Shown: positions 7,557-14,036 of the stretch, piece by piece
Layout: each line of letters starts with the position of its first letter
Numbering within the stretch: position 1 is the stretch's first letter
From: Bacteroidales bacterium
GTDB lineage: Bacteria > Bacteroidota > Bacteroidia > Bacteroidales > UBA7960
Assembly (NCBI GenBank): GCA_003557965.1
Contig: PWND01000080.1
Location: 1-20,051 of the forward strand
Direction of reading: 5' to 3'
Length of the DNA: 20,051 bases
Translations under genes and position numbers: made by a program
Notes under the pieces: model-generated
Seen by the model: the letters and a program-made list of their open reading frames with translations, nothing else
Databases searched by the model: none
What the model was told of the DNA's origin: nothing

Positions 7557-7582
7557 AAAAAAAAAGCCCTTAAATAAGGGCT
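7557..7582 (-). terminator. Strong intrinsic terminator of rplS
   Basis: On the minus strand AGCCCTTA pairs with TAAGGGCT (arms 7575-7582 and 7565-7572, 8 bp with a minimal AT loop), and the hairpin runs straight into nine or more T residues (A-run at 7557-7565 on +). It lies 26 nt past the rplS stop codon. The + strand reading also has a weaker T-rich tail. Confidence 0.85.
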
Positions 7583-7608
7583 CTTTTATCAAATAATGAA
7601 TTCTTATA

Positions 7609-7965
7609 TTATATTTTTCTTTCCTTGATTCTTGCTTTTTTACCTCTTAAGCCACGTAAATAAAATATCCTGGCTCTTCTGACTTTACCACGACGGTTAA
7701 CTACAATCTTTTCTATAAATGGAGAATTGTAAGGAAATATTCTCTCAACACCTATATTACTTGATATTTTTCTAACCGTGAAAGTTTTGTTATATTCATC
7801 GCCTTTAATCTGAAGCACTACGCCTTGAAATGGCTGAATCCTTTCTTTATTACCTTCTTTAATTTTATAATGAACGGTTACTGTATCACCGGCATCAAAA
7901 ACGGGCCATTCCTTCTTTTCAATCAATGCCTCTTGGGCTTCTTTCATTACTTCTGACTGATTCAT
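7609..7965 (-). CDS. rplS: 50S ribosomal protein L19
   Basis: The 118-residue basic protein aligns along its length with L19: the GDTVTVHYKIKEGNKERIQPFQGVV segment appears at about 26-50 (read in two parts, GDTVTVHY and IQPFQGVV), then TFTVRKIS, GVERIFPYNSP, and a Lys/Arg-rich C-terminus with RRARIFYLRGLRGKKARI. L19 sits at the interface of the 30S and 50S subunits. It has its own promoter upstream and its own strong terminator downstream, so it is monocistronic here. In many bacteria rplS directly follows trmD; here trmD is the next minus-strand gene but an oppositely oriented barrel gene lies between them. Confidence 0.98.
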   Translation of the reverse strand: MNQSEVMKEAQEALIEKKEWPVFDAGDTVTVHYKIKEGNKERIQPFQGVVLQIKGDEYNKTFTVRKISSNIGVERIFPYNSPFIEKIVVNRRGKVRRARIFYLRGLRGKKARIKERKI

Positions 7966-8018
7966 TGCTTTATTATATTATATCTGTGTTTGTAACTTAG
8001 CTTATTCTAAAAGGAGTG

Positions 8019-8049
8019 CAAATTTAGGCAATTATTTCTAAATACAAAA
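8019..8049 (-). promoter_or_regulatory. rplS promoter, -33 and -7 elements
   Basis: Reading the minus strand, TTTTG (8049-8045) is followed after 18 nt by TAAATTTG (8026-8019), a full match to the Bacteroidota TAnnTTTG -7 element with a near-standard spacing to the -33 TTTG. Transcription would start near 8012, giving a leader of roughly 46 nt before the rplS ATG at 7965. This is the best-formed promoter in the window. Confidence 0.65.
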
Positions 8050-8080
8050 CATAAAAAGAGAATTATTTTTTATCGAACAC

Positions 8081-8110
8081 ATCAGCTACATAATATATGC
8101 TGATATCAGC
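8081..8110. repeat. Triplet of alternating inverted 6-mers (ATCAGC/GCTGAT/ATCAGC)
   Basis: ATCAGC occurs at 8081-8086, its reverse complement GCTGAT at 8099-8104, and ATCAGC again at 8105-8110. The last two form a perfect 12-bp palindrome (GCTGATATCAGC), while the first two could form a hairpin with a 12-nt loop. It lies between the rplS promoter and the barrel gene. No gene occupies 7966-8311; besides this and the repeat at 8239-8274 I see only AT-rich sequence and the rplS promoter there. Confidence 0.4.
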
Positions 8111-8238
8111 GCTTTTAATACAACTTGATTTATTGCCATTCATGGGAAATTGGTTTTAATGTCTTAAGCCGGTAGTGTTTAAAAAAAGTATTTAATTTTT
8201 TTTTGAACAATATGTTTTAATTACTTTTACACATCATT

Positions 8239-8274
8239 ATGTGATAAAACCGGAAAATCACATAAATGTGATTT
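8239..8274. promoter_or_regulatory. Second alternating inverted-repeat triplet upstream of the barrel gene
   Basis: ATGTGAT at 8239-8245, ATCACAT at 8257-8263 and ATGTGAT at 8266-8272. The middle copy can pair with either flank, and the last pair extends to 9-bp arms (AAATCACAT 8255-8263, ATGTGATTT 8266-8274). It lies 38-73 nt before the ATG at 8312. It may be a regulator binding site of the TGTGA type, although the half-site order differs from the standard Crp site, or a leader with two mutually exclusive hairpins. Confidence 0.4.
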
Positions 8275-8311
8275 ATTAGATTATTTTTATTAACTAACAA
8301 ACAAAAAAGCT

Positions 8312-8914
8312 ATGAAAAAACTTCTGCTTAGTTTTACAATGATTTTATTTCTCTTTGCATCAGCCGAGGCAAGAATAATAAACTATGGTGTAAAAGGAGG
8401 AATTAATTTTTCAACTCTTTCAGGTTCTGATTGGCTTGTTAACTCGTATTATAAAACTACATTTCATGGTGGTTTGTTTTTGGATGTTTCTTTGTTTGGG
8501 CTTTTGGGTGTTGAAACAGGGGCATATTTTTCAAGAAAAGGGTATGTAGATATTACAGAGACAGATGCAGGCGATTTAATACAGGAGTCTGATTATTCTT
8601 TCAATTATATTGATGTTCCAGTTCTAATAAGGTTTCGCCCGATACCATTAGTAAGCCTGTTTGTTGGCCCTCAGGGGTCTTTGTTTTTATACGACAGCAA
8701 TGTAATTACTGATGCTGAGGGAAATGAGTCGCAGGACAAATATGAATATGACTTTTCAAGTTATGATTTTGCAGTAGTTTTTGGCACACATACCAACCTG
8801 CCTTTTGGAGCTTTTATTACAGCAAGTTATGAGTTTGGGCTGTTGCCTTTATATACAGATAATAAAAGCATTCACAACAGAGTTATAAAGATATCAATGG
8901 GTTATAGGTTTTAA
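8312..8914 (+). CDS. PorT-like outer-membrane beta-barrel protein
   Basis: The 200-residue protein begins with a clear signal peptide (MKKLLL, hydrophobic core to about residue 16, cleavage after ASAEA). The mature part begins with the GVKGGINFS strand typical of OMP_b-brl_2/PorT-family barrels and continues as alternating hydrophobic/polar strands with glycine-aromatic girdles (VETGAYFSRKGY, YIDVPVLIRFRP, LFVGPQGSLFLY). It ends in an aromatic residue, GYRF, as expected for BAM-dependent insertion. An 8- to 10-strand barrel fits the length. Ligand or cargo cannot be read from sequence. It stands alone on the + strand between rplS and trmD, with a structured upstream region and a tight terminator that overlaps the end of trmD. 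Confidence 0.88.
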   Translation: MKKLLLSFTMILFLFASAEARIINYGVKGGINFSTLSGSDWLVNSYYKTTFHGGLFLDVSLFGLLGVETGAYFSRKGYVDITETDAGDLIQESDYSFNYIDVPVLIRFRPIPLVSLFVGPQGSLFLYDSNVITDAEGNESQDKYEYDFSSYDFAVVFGTHTNLPFGAFITASYEFGLLPLYTDNKSIHNRVIKISMGYRF

Positions 8915-8918
8915 TAGT

Positions 8919-9590
8919 TTACAGAAGGCCAGGCCTTCTGTTTTTTGTTCTTTTTATTGCTTGTTCGTGTCTCCATTCATCAATTTTTTTATCATTGCCG
9001 GAAAGTAATATATCGGGTACTTTTAATCCTTTATAAGAGGATGGCCTTGTGTAAACCGGCGGCGATAATAGTCCGTCCTGAAAAGAATCTGACAGGGCTG
9101 ATGTTTCATCACCAATAACACCCGGTATAATTCTTATTATGCTGTCAGATAGTACTGCTGCTGCTAATTCTCCTCCGGAAATAACATAATCGCCGATTGA
9201 AATTTCCATTGTAATGTACTGTTCTCTTACTCTTTCATCAACTCCTTTATAATGTCCGCAAAGCATAATAATATTCTTATATGTTGATAACCTGTTGGAA
9301 ATGTTTTGCGTGAGTTTCTCTCCGTCAGGTGTTAGAAAAATAATCTCATCGTACTTTCTTTTGCTTTTGAGAGCGTCAATACATTTGGCTATAGGTTCTA
9401 TCATCATAACCATGCCTGCACCTCCTCCAAATGGGTAGTCATCAATACGCTTATGCTTATTTGTTGAATAATCACGAATATCATGCAGGTGTATTTCGGC
9501 CAGTTTTTTTTCTGTTGCTCTTTTTATAATAGAATGAGAAAATGGCCCCTGAAACATTTCCGGAAATATGGTAAGTATGTCAATTCTCAT
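8919..9590 (-). CDS. trmD: tRNA (guanine37-N1)-methyltransferase TrmD
   Basis: The 223-residue protein is a SPOUT trefoil-knot methyltransferase that makes m1G37 next to the anticodon of tRNAs with G36, preventing +1 frameshifting. It shows the start MRIDILTIFPEMF, the loop DDYPFGGGAGMVM (about 50-62), the knot LCGHYKGVDERV (110-121) and SIGDYVISGGELA (131-143), and the SDSFQDGLLSPPVYTRP stretch (167-183) that carries the catalytic Asp, then the EWRHEQAIKRT tail. It is shorter than E. coli TrmD (255 residues) because of a trimmed C-terminus, which is common. It is separated from rplS by an opposing barrel gene, and no rpsP or rimM lies upstream in the window. Confidence 0.98.
   Translation of the reverse strand: MRIDILTIFPEMFQGPFSHSIIKRATEKKLAEIHLHDIRDYSTNKHKRIDDYPFGGGAGMVMMIEPIAKCIDALKSKRKYDEIIFLTPDGEKLTQNISNRLSTYKNIIMLCGHYKGVDERVREQYITMEISIGDYVISGGELAAAVLSDSIIRIIPGVIGDETSALSDSFQDGLLSPPVYTRPSSYKGLKVPDILLSGNDKKIDEWRHEQAIKRTKNRRPGLL
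8921..8946 (+). terminator. Barrel-gene terminator embedded in the 3' end of trmD
   Basis: CAGAAGGCC (8922-8930) and GGCCTTCTG (8932-8940) are perfect 9-bp complements around a single A, followed directly by six T residues at 8941-8946. It starts 7 nt past the barrel stop codon. Read on the other strand the same bases encode the last residues of TrmD, R-R-P-G-L-L, plus the first base before its stop codon. Confidence 0.85.
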
Positions 9591-9607
9591 TATTAAATGA
9601 TTTTTTA

Positions 9608-9615
9608 CAAATTTA
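9608..9615 (-). promoter_or_regulatory. trmD -7 promoter element
   Basis: On the minus strand the octamer is TAAATTTG, identical to the rplS -7 element. Transcription would begin near 9601, about 11 nt before the ATG at 9590, so the leader would be very short. No clear -33 TTTG is seen. The rest of the 204-nt gap up to 9794 holds no further feature I can support. Confidence 0.4.
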
Positions 9616-9794
9616 CTTGAAGTTTATAATAAATTAAACCTTCACCTGCCAAAAATCTAAAAAAATATATGCTTAAAGCAAGGTTTCGTCAAAACGGAAG
9701 CTCCCGGAATTAATTAATTGAATACGTAAACAGCAAAAAAACTCCTTGGTAATTATAGTTTGTCAGGAAGAATTAACAAATACCACTAAAAAAA

Positions 9795-12149
9795 TCAGAA
9801 TGGCCAGAATATTGGCAATAATAATAAAGCAATTATCATAACAACAATAGACAGCGGTAATCCAAGTTTAATATAATCAGTGAATTTATAGCCACCCGGC
9901 CCCATAACCAGCAGGTTTGCAGGGTGAGATATAGGGCTTAAGAAGCAGCTTGCTGCAGCAATGGCTACAGCCATCATAAGGCTGTGTGGAGCGATATCAA
10001 AGTTTTCGGCTGTGTTAATCACAATAGGCGACATAATAACCACAAGGGCGGGAGGTGGGATAGCCAGTGTAGATACCATAGTTAGTATATATAAGCCTGT
10101 TGCTATACCATGAGGCCCAAAGCTTCCGAATAACTCTATTACTCCATTGGCCATTAATTCTGCTGCGCCGGATTTATGCATTGCGGCACCTAACGGGAGC
10201 ATACCGGCAATAAGAAAAACTGATCGCCATTCAATAGCTCTGTAAGCTTCTTCCATTTTAAGGCAGCCGGTAAGAACCATAAATGCTATCCCTAAAACAG
10301 CCATTATTGCTAAAGGTATAAAACCCAGGATTACCGGCAGCAAAATACCTATCATTATCAATGTTGCTGTTAAAGCTTTATGAGTCCTTAGAGGCTTACT
10401 CATTGTGTCAGTTAACAAAATAAAGTCATTTTCGCTGCCCATGATTTCTATTTTTTCACGTTTACCATAAAGCAATAAGGCTTCTCCTAAGCGTAACGGA
10501 AGGTTATGCAAATTAGTCCTGTATGCGCGTCCTTCTCTCCAAATAGCCAAAACCGTTAAACCATATTTTTTTCGGAAATTTATTTCACGTAAAGTTTTTC
10601 CAGCCAGTAAAGATCTGGGGGCTAAAACTACCTCGGCCATCTGCATATCAACTGTTTCCAGTGATGTTGCCTCAGGTGCACGCTCATCAAGCAATTCTAT
10701 ATCCATTAACCCGTTTAGCAATGGCAGGTCTTTGATACTTCCCTGAACCAATATCTGATCTCCTTGCTGAAATTTTTCTCGTGGCTTTGGCATTATTAAA
10801 TTAGTACCATCTCTTAATATACCTAATACCGTTAATCCAAAGGCTTCCCCAAGCTGAGTTTCTGCAATGGCTTTGTCAAATAGTTCAGAATCCTCCTGGA
10901 TCTTCATGATAAATAACGCTTCATTAAGCCTGTATTTCTTTATCAACTCTTCTGAACGAACCTCCTTTTGCTTTTCAAAATATCCTGACTCTATTAGTTC
11001 GCTTAATTCTTCAGCAGGCCCATGTATCAATAAAATGTCGTTAGCCTTATATACTTCATTCTTAAGCGCATTGCTCCAGGTAATATTATCACGCTGAAGA
11101 GCTATAAGGTTTAACTTAAATTGTTGTTGAAACTTTTGATTATCAGCTTTTTTATCAATTAAAGGAGACTTTTCTTTAACTTTTACTTCAAAGAAGCTTA
11201 AATCTGCCAGGTTAATATATCCCTCCTCAATATCCTTTTGTTCGGGAAGCAGGATTTTCCAATCTTTAAGTGCTTTTATTGCATTATACCTGCCTTGTAC
11301 AAAAAGTTTGTCATTTTCTCGTATCACAGCGTCAGGGCCAGGATCTAAAATACTACCGCCGCCTTTTCTTTTTATTGATAGTACATTAATTCCTAAAGCT
11401 GCTCTTAATCGGCTTTCAGCTAAGGTTTTTCCGACTAATTCAGACTGTGGCTTTATTCTGATTAAAAATGTTCTTCCCTCCAGTTCATAAGAAACAGGAA
11501 GGTCTTTATTTTTTTTTGATGTATCTTTTGCAACATCTTTTTTTGGTAAAATATGTCGCCCGATAAAAGCAATAAACAGTATTCCGCCAATCATTACACT
11601 TAAGCCAATAGGTGTATAATCGAACAGGCTGAAAGGTTCTTTGCCTGCATCTGCCAAAGCAAAACTTACTAACAGGTTTGGGGGCGTACCAATTAAGGTA
11701 GTTAAGCCACCCATCAAACAGCCATAAGCTAATGGCATTAATAAGCGTGACGGAGGCTTTTGTGTAGCACGGGCAATATCCATAACAACAGGAAGCATCA
11801 ACACAGCAACTCCTATATTATTCATAATTGCAGACAAGATTCCTGATGAAAGCATGATGATTATTATCATCCTTGCTTCTCCTGTACCTGTAAGTTTTAA
11901 TACCTGCCTTCCAATTATTCTTGCAACACCCGTTTGATATAAGGCTGCACTTAAAATAAACATTGCCCATACCGTAACTACTGCAGGGTTACTAAAGCCT
12001 GAGAGTGCTTCAACCGGTGTTACCAACCCGGTTATTGCCAAGGTACCCAGCACCATTAAAGCTACAATATCCATTCTAACCCAATTGGTGAAAAACAACA
12101 ACAAGGCTGCACCTAATATCAAGAAAATCAAGAGAATTTCTATTGTCAT
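9795..12149 (-). CDS. SLC13/DASS-type permease with four RCK_C domains
   Basis: The 784-residue inner-membrane protein has two hydrophobic halves, about 1-200 and 590-784, separated by a soluble insert. The halves carry SLC13-type signatures: NNIGVAVLMLP (110-120) and IGTPPNLLVSFAL (153-165) in the first, SPISHPANLLVMGPGGY (738-754) in the second. The insert contains four TrkA-C/RCK_C-like units of about 70 residues, roughly 222-292, 316-386, 408-478 and 502-572, each ending in a hydrophobic G-D/E-x-LLV(Q/H/Y)G pattern; the second is the most degenerate. Relatives transport sulfate, dicarboxylates or other anions with Na+ or H+; the substrate cannot be assigned. Such soluble domains usually bind a nucleotide ligand that gates transport. 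Many relatives have two RCK_C units, so four is noteworthy. The second-half position usually occupied by an SNNAT-type motif reads IPPPALVV. It appears monocistronic. Confidence 0.9.
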   Translation of the reverse strand: MTIEILLIFLILGAALLLFFTNWVRMDIVALMVLGTLAITGLVTPVEALSGFSNPAVVTVWAMFILSAALYQTGVARIIGRQVLKLTGTGEARMIIIIMLSSGILSAIMNNIGVAVLMLPVVMDIARATQKPPSRLLMPLAYGCLMGGLTTLIGTPPNLLVSFALADAGKEPFSLFDYTPIGLSVMIGGILFIAFIGRHILPKKDVAKDTSKKNKDLPVSYELEGRTFLIRIKPQSELVGKTLAESRLRAALGINVLSIKRKGGGSILDPGPDAVIRENDKLFVQGRYNAIKALKDWKILLPEQKDIEEGYINLADLSFFEVKVKEKSPLIDKKADNQKFQQQFKLNLIALQRDNITWSNALKNEVYKANDILLIHGPAEELSELIESGYFEKQKEVRSEELIKKYRLNEALFIMKIQEDSELFDKAIAETQLGEAFGLTVLGILRDGTNLIMPKPREKFQQGDQILVQGSIKDLPLLNGLMDIELLDERAPEATSLETVDMQMAEVVLAPRSLLAGKTLREINFRKKYGLTVLAIWREGRAYRTNLHNLPLRLGEALLLYGKREKIEIMGSENDFILLTDTMSKPLRTHKALTATLIMIGILLPVILGFIPLAIMAVLGIAFMVLTGCLKMEEAYRAIEWRSVFLIAGMLPLGAAMHKSGAAELMANGVIELFGSFGPHGIATGLYILTMVSTLAIPPPALVVIMSPIVINTAENFDIAPHSLMMAVAIAAASCFLSPISHPANLLVMGPGGYKFTDYIKLGLPLSIVVMIIALLLLPIFWPF

Positions 12150-12229
12150 ATTTGTATTTAGTAGATATGGTTAACTTTTTATTTTTGATATAAAAGTAAT
12201 GTTTTGCTAAAATAACATTAAATAATATT

Positions 12230-12259
12230 GATTTAAAGATATATAAAAAATTTTAAATC
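12230..12259. repeat. AT-rich inverted repeat in the gap upstream of the permease
   Basis: GATTTAAA (12230-12237) and TTTAAATC (12252-12259) are perfect 8-bp complements 14 nt apart. The arms are mostly A/T, so chance is plausible. It lies between the permease start and the hairpin at 12284. Confidence 0.2.
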
Positions 12260-12283
12260 TTAGTATTATCCACATAACTAAAT

Positions 12284-12313
12284 AAAGCCTTTTAATGAAT
12301 TTGAAGGCTTTTT
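12284..12313 (+). terminator. Orphan terminator-like hairpin
   Basis: AAAGCCTT (12284-12291) pairs with AAGGCTTT (12304-12311) around a 12-nt loop, and the + strand continues with T residues to 12313. No + strand coding gene precedes it for over 3 kb, so it would end an unannotated short RNA or act as a boundary against readthrough. A TAnnTTTG match (TATTTTTG at 12180-12187) could start a transcript of about 120 nt ending here. Confidence 0.45.
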
Positions 12314-12378
12314 GAAAATATTTTACACATAACGCAGCGTTTTTCATGTTTAATTCGTCTTTAAAGAGAAAATAAATT

Positions 12379-12474
12379 AAAAACCAGGGGCAAAAATTCC
12401 TTGCTTATTTTTCTTGTTTTATTACCCGGCTTAATAGTTCTTTAATTTATCCCGCTTTTTGCCCCGGTTTTTTT
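12379..12474 (+). ncRNA. Long stem-loop with U-tract: candidate small RNA or leader attenuator
   Basis: The 5' arm (AAAAACC, a one-base A bulge at 12386, then GGGGCAAAAA; 12379-12396) pairs with the 3' arm (TTTTTGCCCC then GGTTTTT; 12456-12472): 17 base pairs closing a loop of about 59 nt, followed by T residues to 12474. That is far longer than chance and has the closed-end shape of a structured small RNA or a large terminator. It ends only 12 nt before the ATG at 12487, so it could also attenuate that operon. No known RNA family was recognised, and no exact TAnnTTTG lies in the 65 nt upstream. Confidence 0.4.
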
Positions 12475-12486
12475 AATTAAATTAAG

Positions 12487-13143
12487 ATGATTTTGAAAAA
12501 AATATTTTCATATATAGCATTGCTGCTGATTTTTTTTGGAGTACTGACAATATTCCTTGAAGCCTCTTCGAAAAATATATCAGCAGGAATTATTTTGATT
12601 ACAGGTTTATTTATTACATTTTTAGTTATAGGGAAAATTTTTATTAAAAGTACTATTCCCAGATTAAGAAAGTTTTCTTCTTTTTTGTACAGTCTTTCAT
12701 TAATTGTAGGAATTGTTTTTGTTTTGGGGTTTACAATAATGGCCGCTCAGAACTTTTTGAGTCTTAAAAGGGCAGAGAAGTTAATCAACAACATTAACCA
12801 GTATAAACAAGAGGGCGGCCATTTCCCTTTAACATTGGAAGAGTTAAAACCGGATTTTTATGTAAACCTGCCAAGGTTTTATACCGGGTTAAAAGCTAGT
12901 GACTTTACATACAAAGCAGGAAGCAGACAGGATAATATTGACAAGGACATCATAGAACCTAATAATTACTACATACTTACATACAGGTCGTCTTTTGGAA
13001 ATGAATACCGTTATGCCAGCCATGCTGAAAGGTGGGAGTCATACGCCGGCACAGAAGAAATAAAGATCAGACAGCTTCACTTAACTGAGCCGTTAGCCGG
13101 ATTTTTTATATCCTCCAGGTTTGAAGTTAGTAATAAAAAATAA
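12487..13143 (+). CDS. Membrane protein with three helices and a pseudopilin-like soluble tail
   Basis: The 218-residue protein has three predicted membrane helices, about 5-25, 31-53 and 66-87, then a soluble C-terminal part of about 130 residues. The segment RAEKLINNINQYKQEGGHFPLTLEELKP (about 95-122, read as a helix followed by Y-x(4)-G-x-FP-x-TLEEL-x-P) resembles the post-helix motif of type II secretion and type IV pseudopilins (a Y-G-YP-tL-eL-P pattern), but there is no prepilin cleavage site and three helices precede it. I do not recognise the family and assign no function. The gene begins just after the large hairpin at 12379-12474, which may regulate it. It ends 10 nt before a lipoprotein gene, so the two probably form an operon. 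Confidence 0.7.
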   Translation: MILKKIFSYIALLLIFFGVLTIFLEASSKNISAGIILITGLFITFLVIGKIFIKSTIPRLRKFSSFLYSLSLIVGIVFVLGFTIMAAQNFLSLKRAEKLINNINQYKQEGGHFPLTLEELKPDFYVNLPRFYTGLKASDFTYKAGSRQDNIDKDIIEPNNYYILTYRSSFGNEYRYASHAERWESYAGTEEIKIRQLHLTEPLAGFFISSRFEVSNKK

Positions 13144-13153
13144 GATTGTTGAG

Positions 13154-13951
13154 ATGAAAGTGGGATTGAAAATTTCTTTTTCAGGGTTTTTTATTTGTGT
13201 ACTTTCTCTTTTGCTTATAATAAATGCCTGCGATAAAGATGAAGATTTATCTCCTTTGCCCGAGAAGCTGGTGTTTTGGCTACATGAAAACTTTTATAAG
13301 GACTCAACTAATATAGTTGTAAAAATAAGAAGTAAGGAAGATTATCCTTGTTTGAACTTTGAAATAATTTATTCCAGCTCATACGCAAATGATGTTAAAG
13401 TTATTGCTTTTGAGGGGATTACAAATCACGGGCTTTGCCATACAGCTAATGGCCCGGCCAAAGCAACAGTTAATATTGCAAATGGGCAAGATACTGGTAA
13501 TTACAGAATTGATTTTTTATTTCATGATAAAGTAGATTCCTTTTTGTTTTCTATTGATGAAAGTACTGTTAAACTTGAACTTTTGGAAAAGCATTCTGGT
13601 AATATCAGTTATAACTTCAGTAAAATGTTTCGGCTTTGTGAAAACACATACTGGGGATATACCAGCAAAAAAAGTGAAAATGTGCCTGATTCACGACATA
13701 ATGAGTTTATTAATAATGTGAATTTAATTGGAGGCCAGGAGGTTATTTTGGAAGATGGATATTACGGATTTTTTGTGGTCGAAAACAACAATATTGATTA
13801 CTTTGACAATATGGAGATGGAAGAAATAAATGCGTTTATTATGCATTTTGAAGATTGTATTGAGGATATTTGTGAAGTTGCCCAAATGTTTGAAGATGAT
13901 TTAAGCATTTTTATCAGGAATACAAGAGGAGAAGAATGTGAAATTCTCTGA
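13154..13951 (+). CDS. Cysteine-containing lipoprotein of unknown function
   Basis: Starting at the ATG at 13154 gives 265 residues with a lipoprotein signal: positive residues, a hydrophobic core (GFFICVLSLLLII), and an INAC lipobox with lipidated Cys26, followed by acidic DKDED. This start is preferred to one at 13121, which would overlap the upstream gene by 23 nt and put 11 polar residues before the signal. The mature protein is acidic and contains six further cysteines (66, 95, 162, 235, 240, 262), which could form disulfides in the periplasm or at the surface. The N-terminal half looks beta-rich. No family was recognised. It ends 85 nt before the ECF sigma gene, which has its own promoter. 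Confidence 0.75.
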   Translation: MKVGLKISFSGFFICVLSLLLIINACDKDEDLSPLPEKLVFWLHENFYKDSTNIVVKIRSKEDYPCLNFEIIYSSSYANDVKVIAFEGITNHGLCHTANGPAKATVNIANGQDTGNYRIDFLFHDKVDSFLFSIDESTVKLELLEKHSGNISYNFSKMFRLCENTYWGYTSKKSENVPDSRHNEFINNVNLIGGQEVILEDGYYGFFVVENNNIDYFDNMEMEEINAFIMHFEDCIEDICEVAQMFEDDLSIFIRNTRGEECEIL

Positions 13952-13971
13952 TTTTAAAATTTATATCGTTC

Positions 13972-14005
13972 TTTGCATATTTCTAAAAGAGTTTTGTTAT
14001 ATTTG
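13972..14005 (+). promoter_or_regulatory. Promoter of the ECF sigma/anti-sigma operon
   Basis: TTTG at 13972-13975 and TATATTTG at 13998-14005, a full TAnnTTTG match, are 22 nt apart, close to the Bacteroidota housekeeping promoter geometry. Transcription would begin near 14012, 25 nt before the GTG start. It indicates basal expression by the primary sigma factor; an additional autoregulated ECF promoter cannot be recognised without knowing the regulon. Confidence 0.5.
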
Positions 14006-14036
14006 TAGTTAGCAAAATTCTATCGTTTTTCAACGG

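Noticed and set aside
8239..8262. A Crp-type site before the barrel gene.
   Set aside because: TGTGA and TCACA halves are present, but 13 nt apart where a Crp site has 6, so I recorded it only as an inverted-repeat triplet.
9787..9815. A terminator for the permease just past its stop codon (T-run after GGCCA).
   Set aside because: The potential stem is only about 4 bp and overlaps coding sequence, so it is not convincing.
7508..12341. The 11-mer ATAACGCAGCG occurs in two intergenic places, near 7508 and near 12330.
   Set aside because: Two copies of a short word in 20 kb are within chance, flanking bases differ, and no palindrome or spacing pattern is shared. A genome-wide count would decide.
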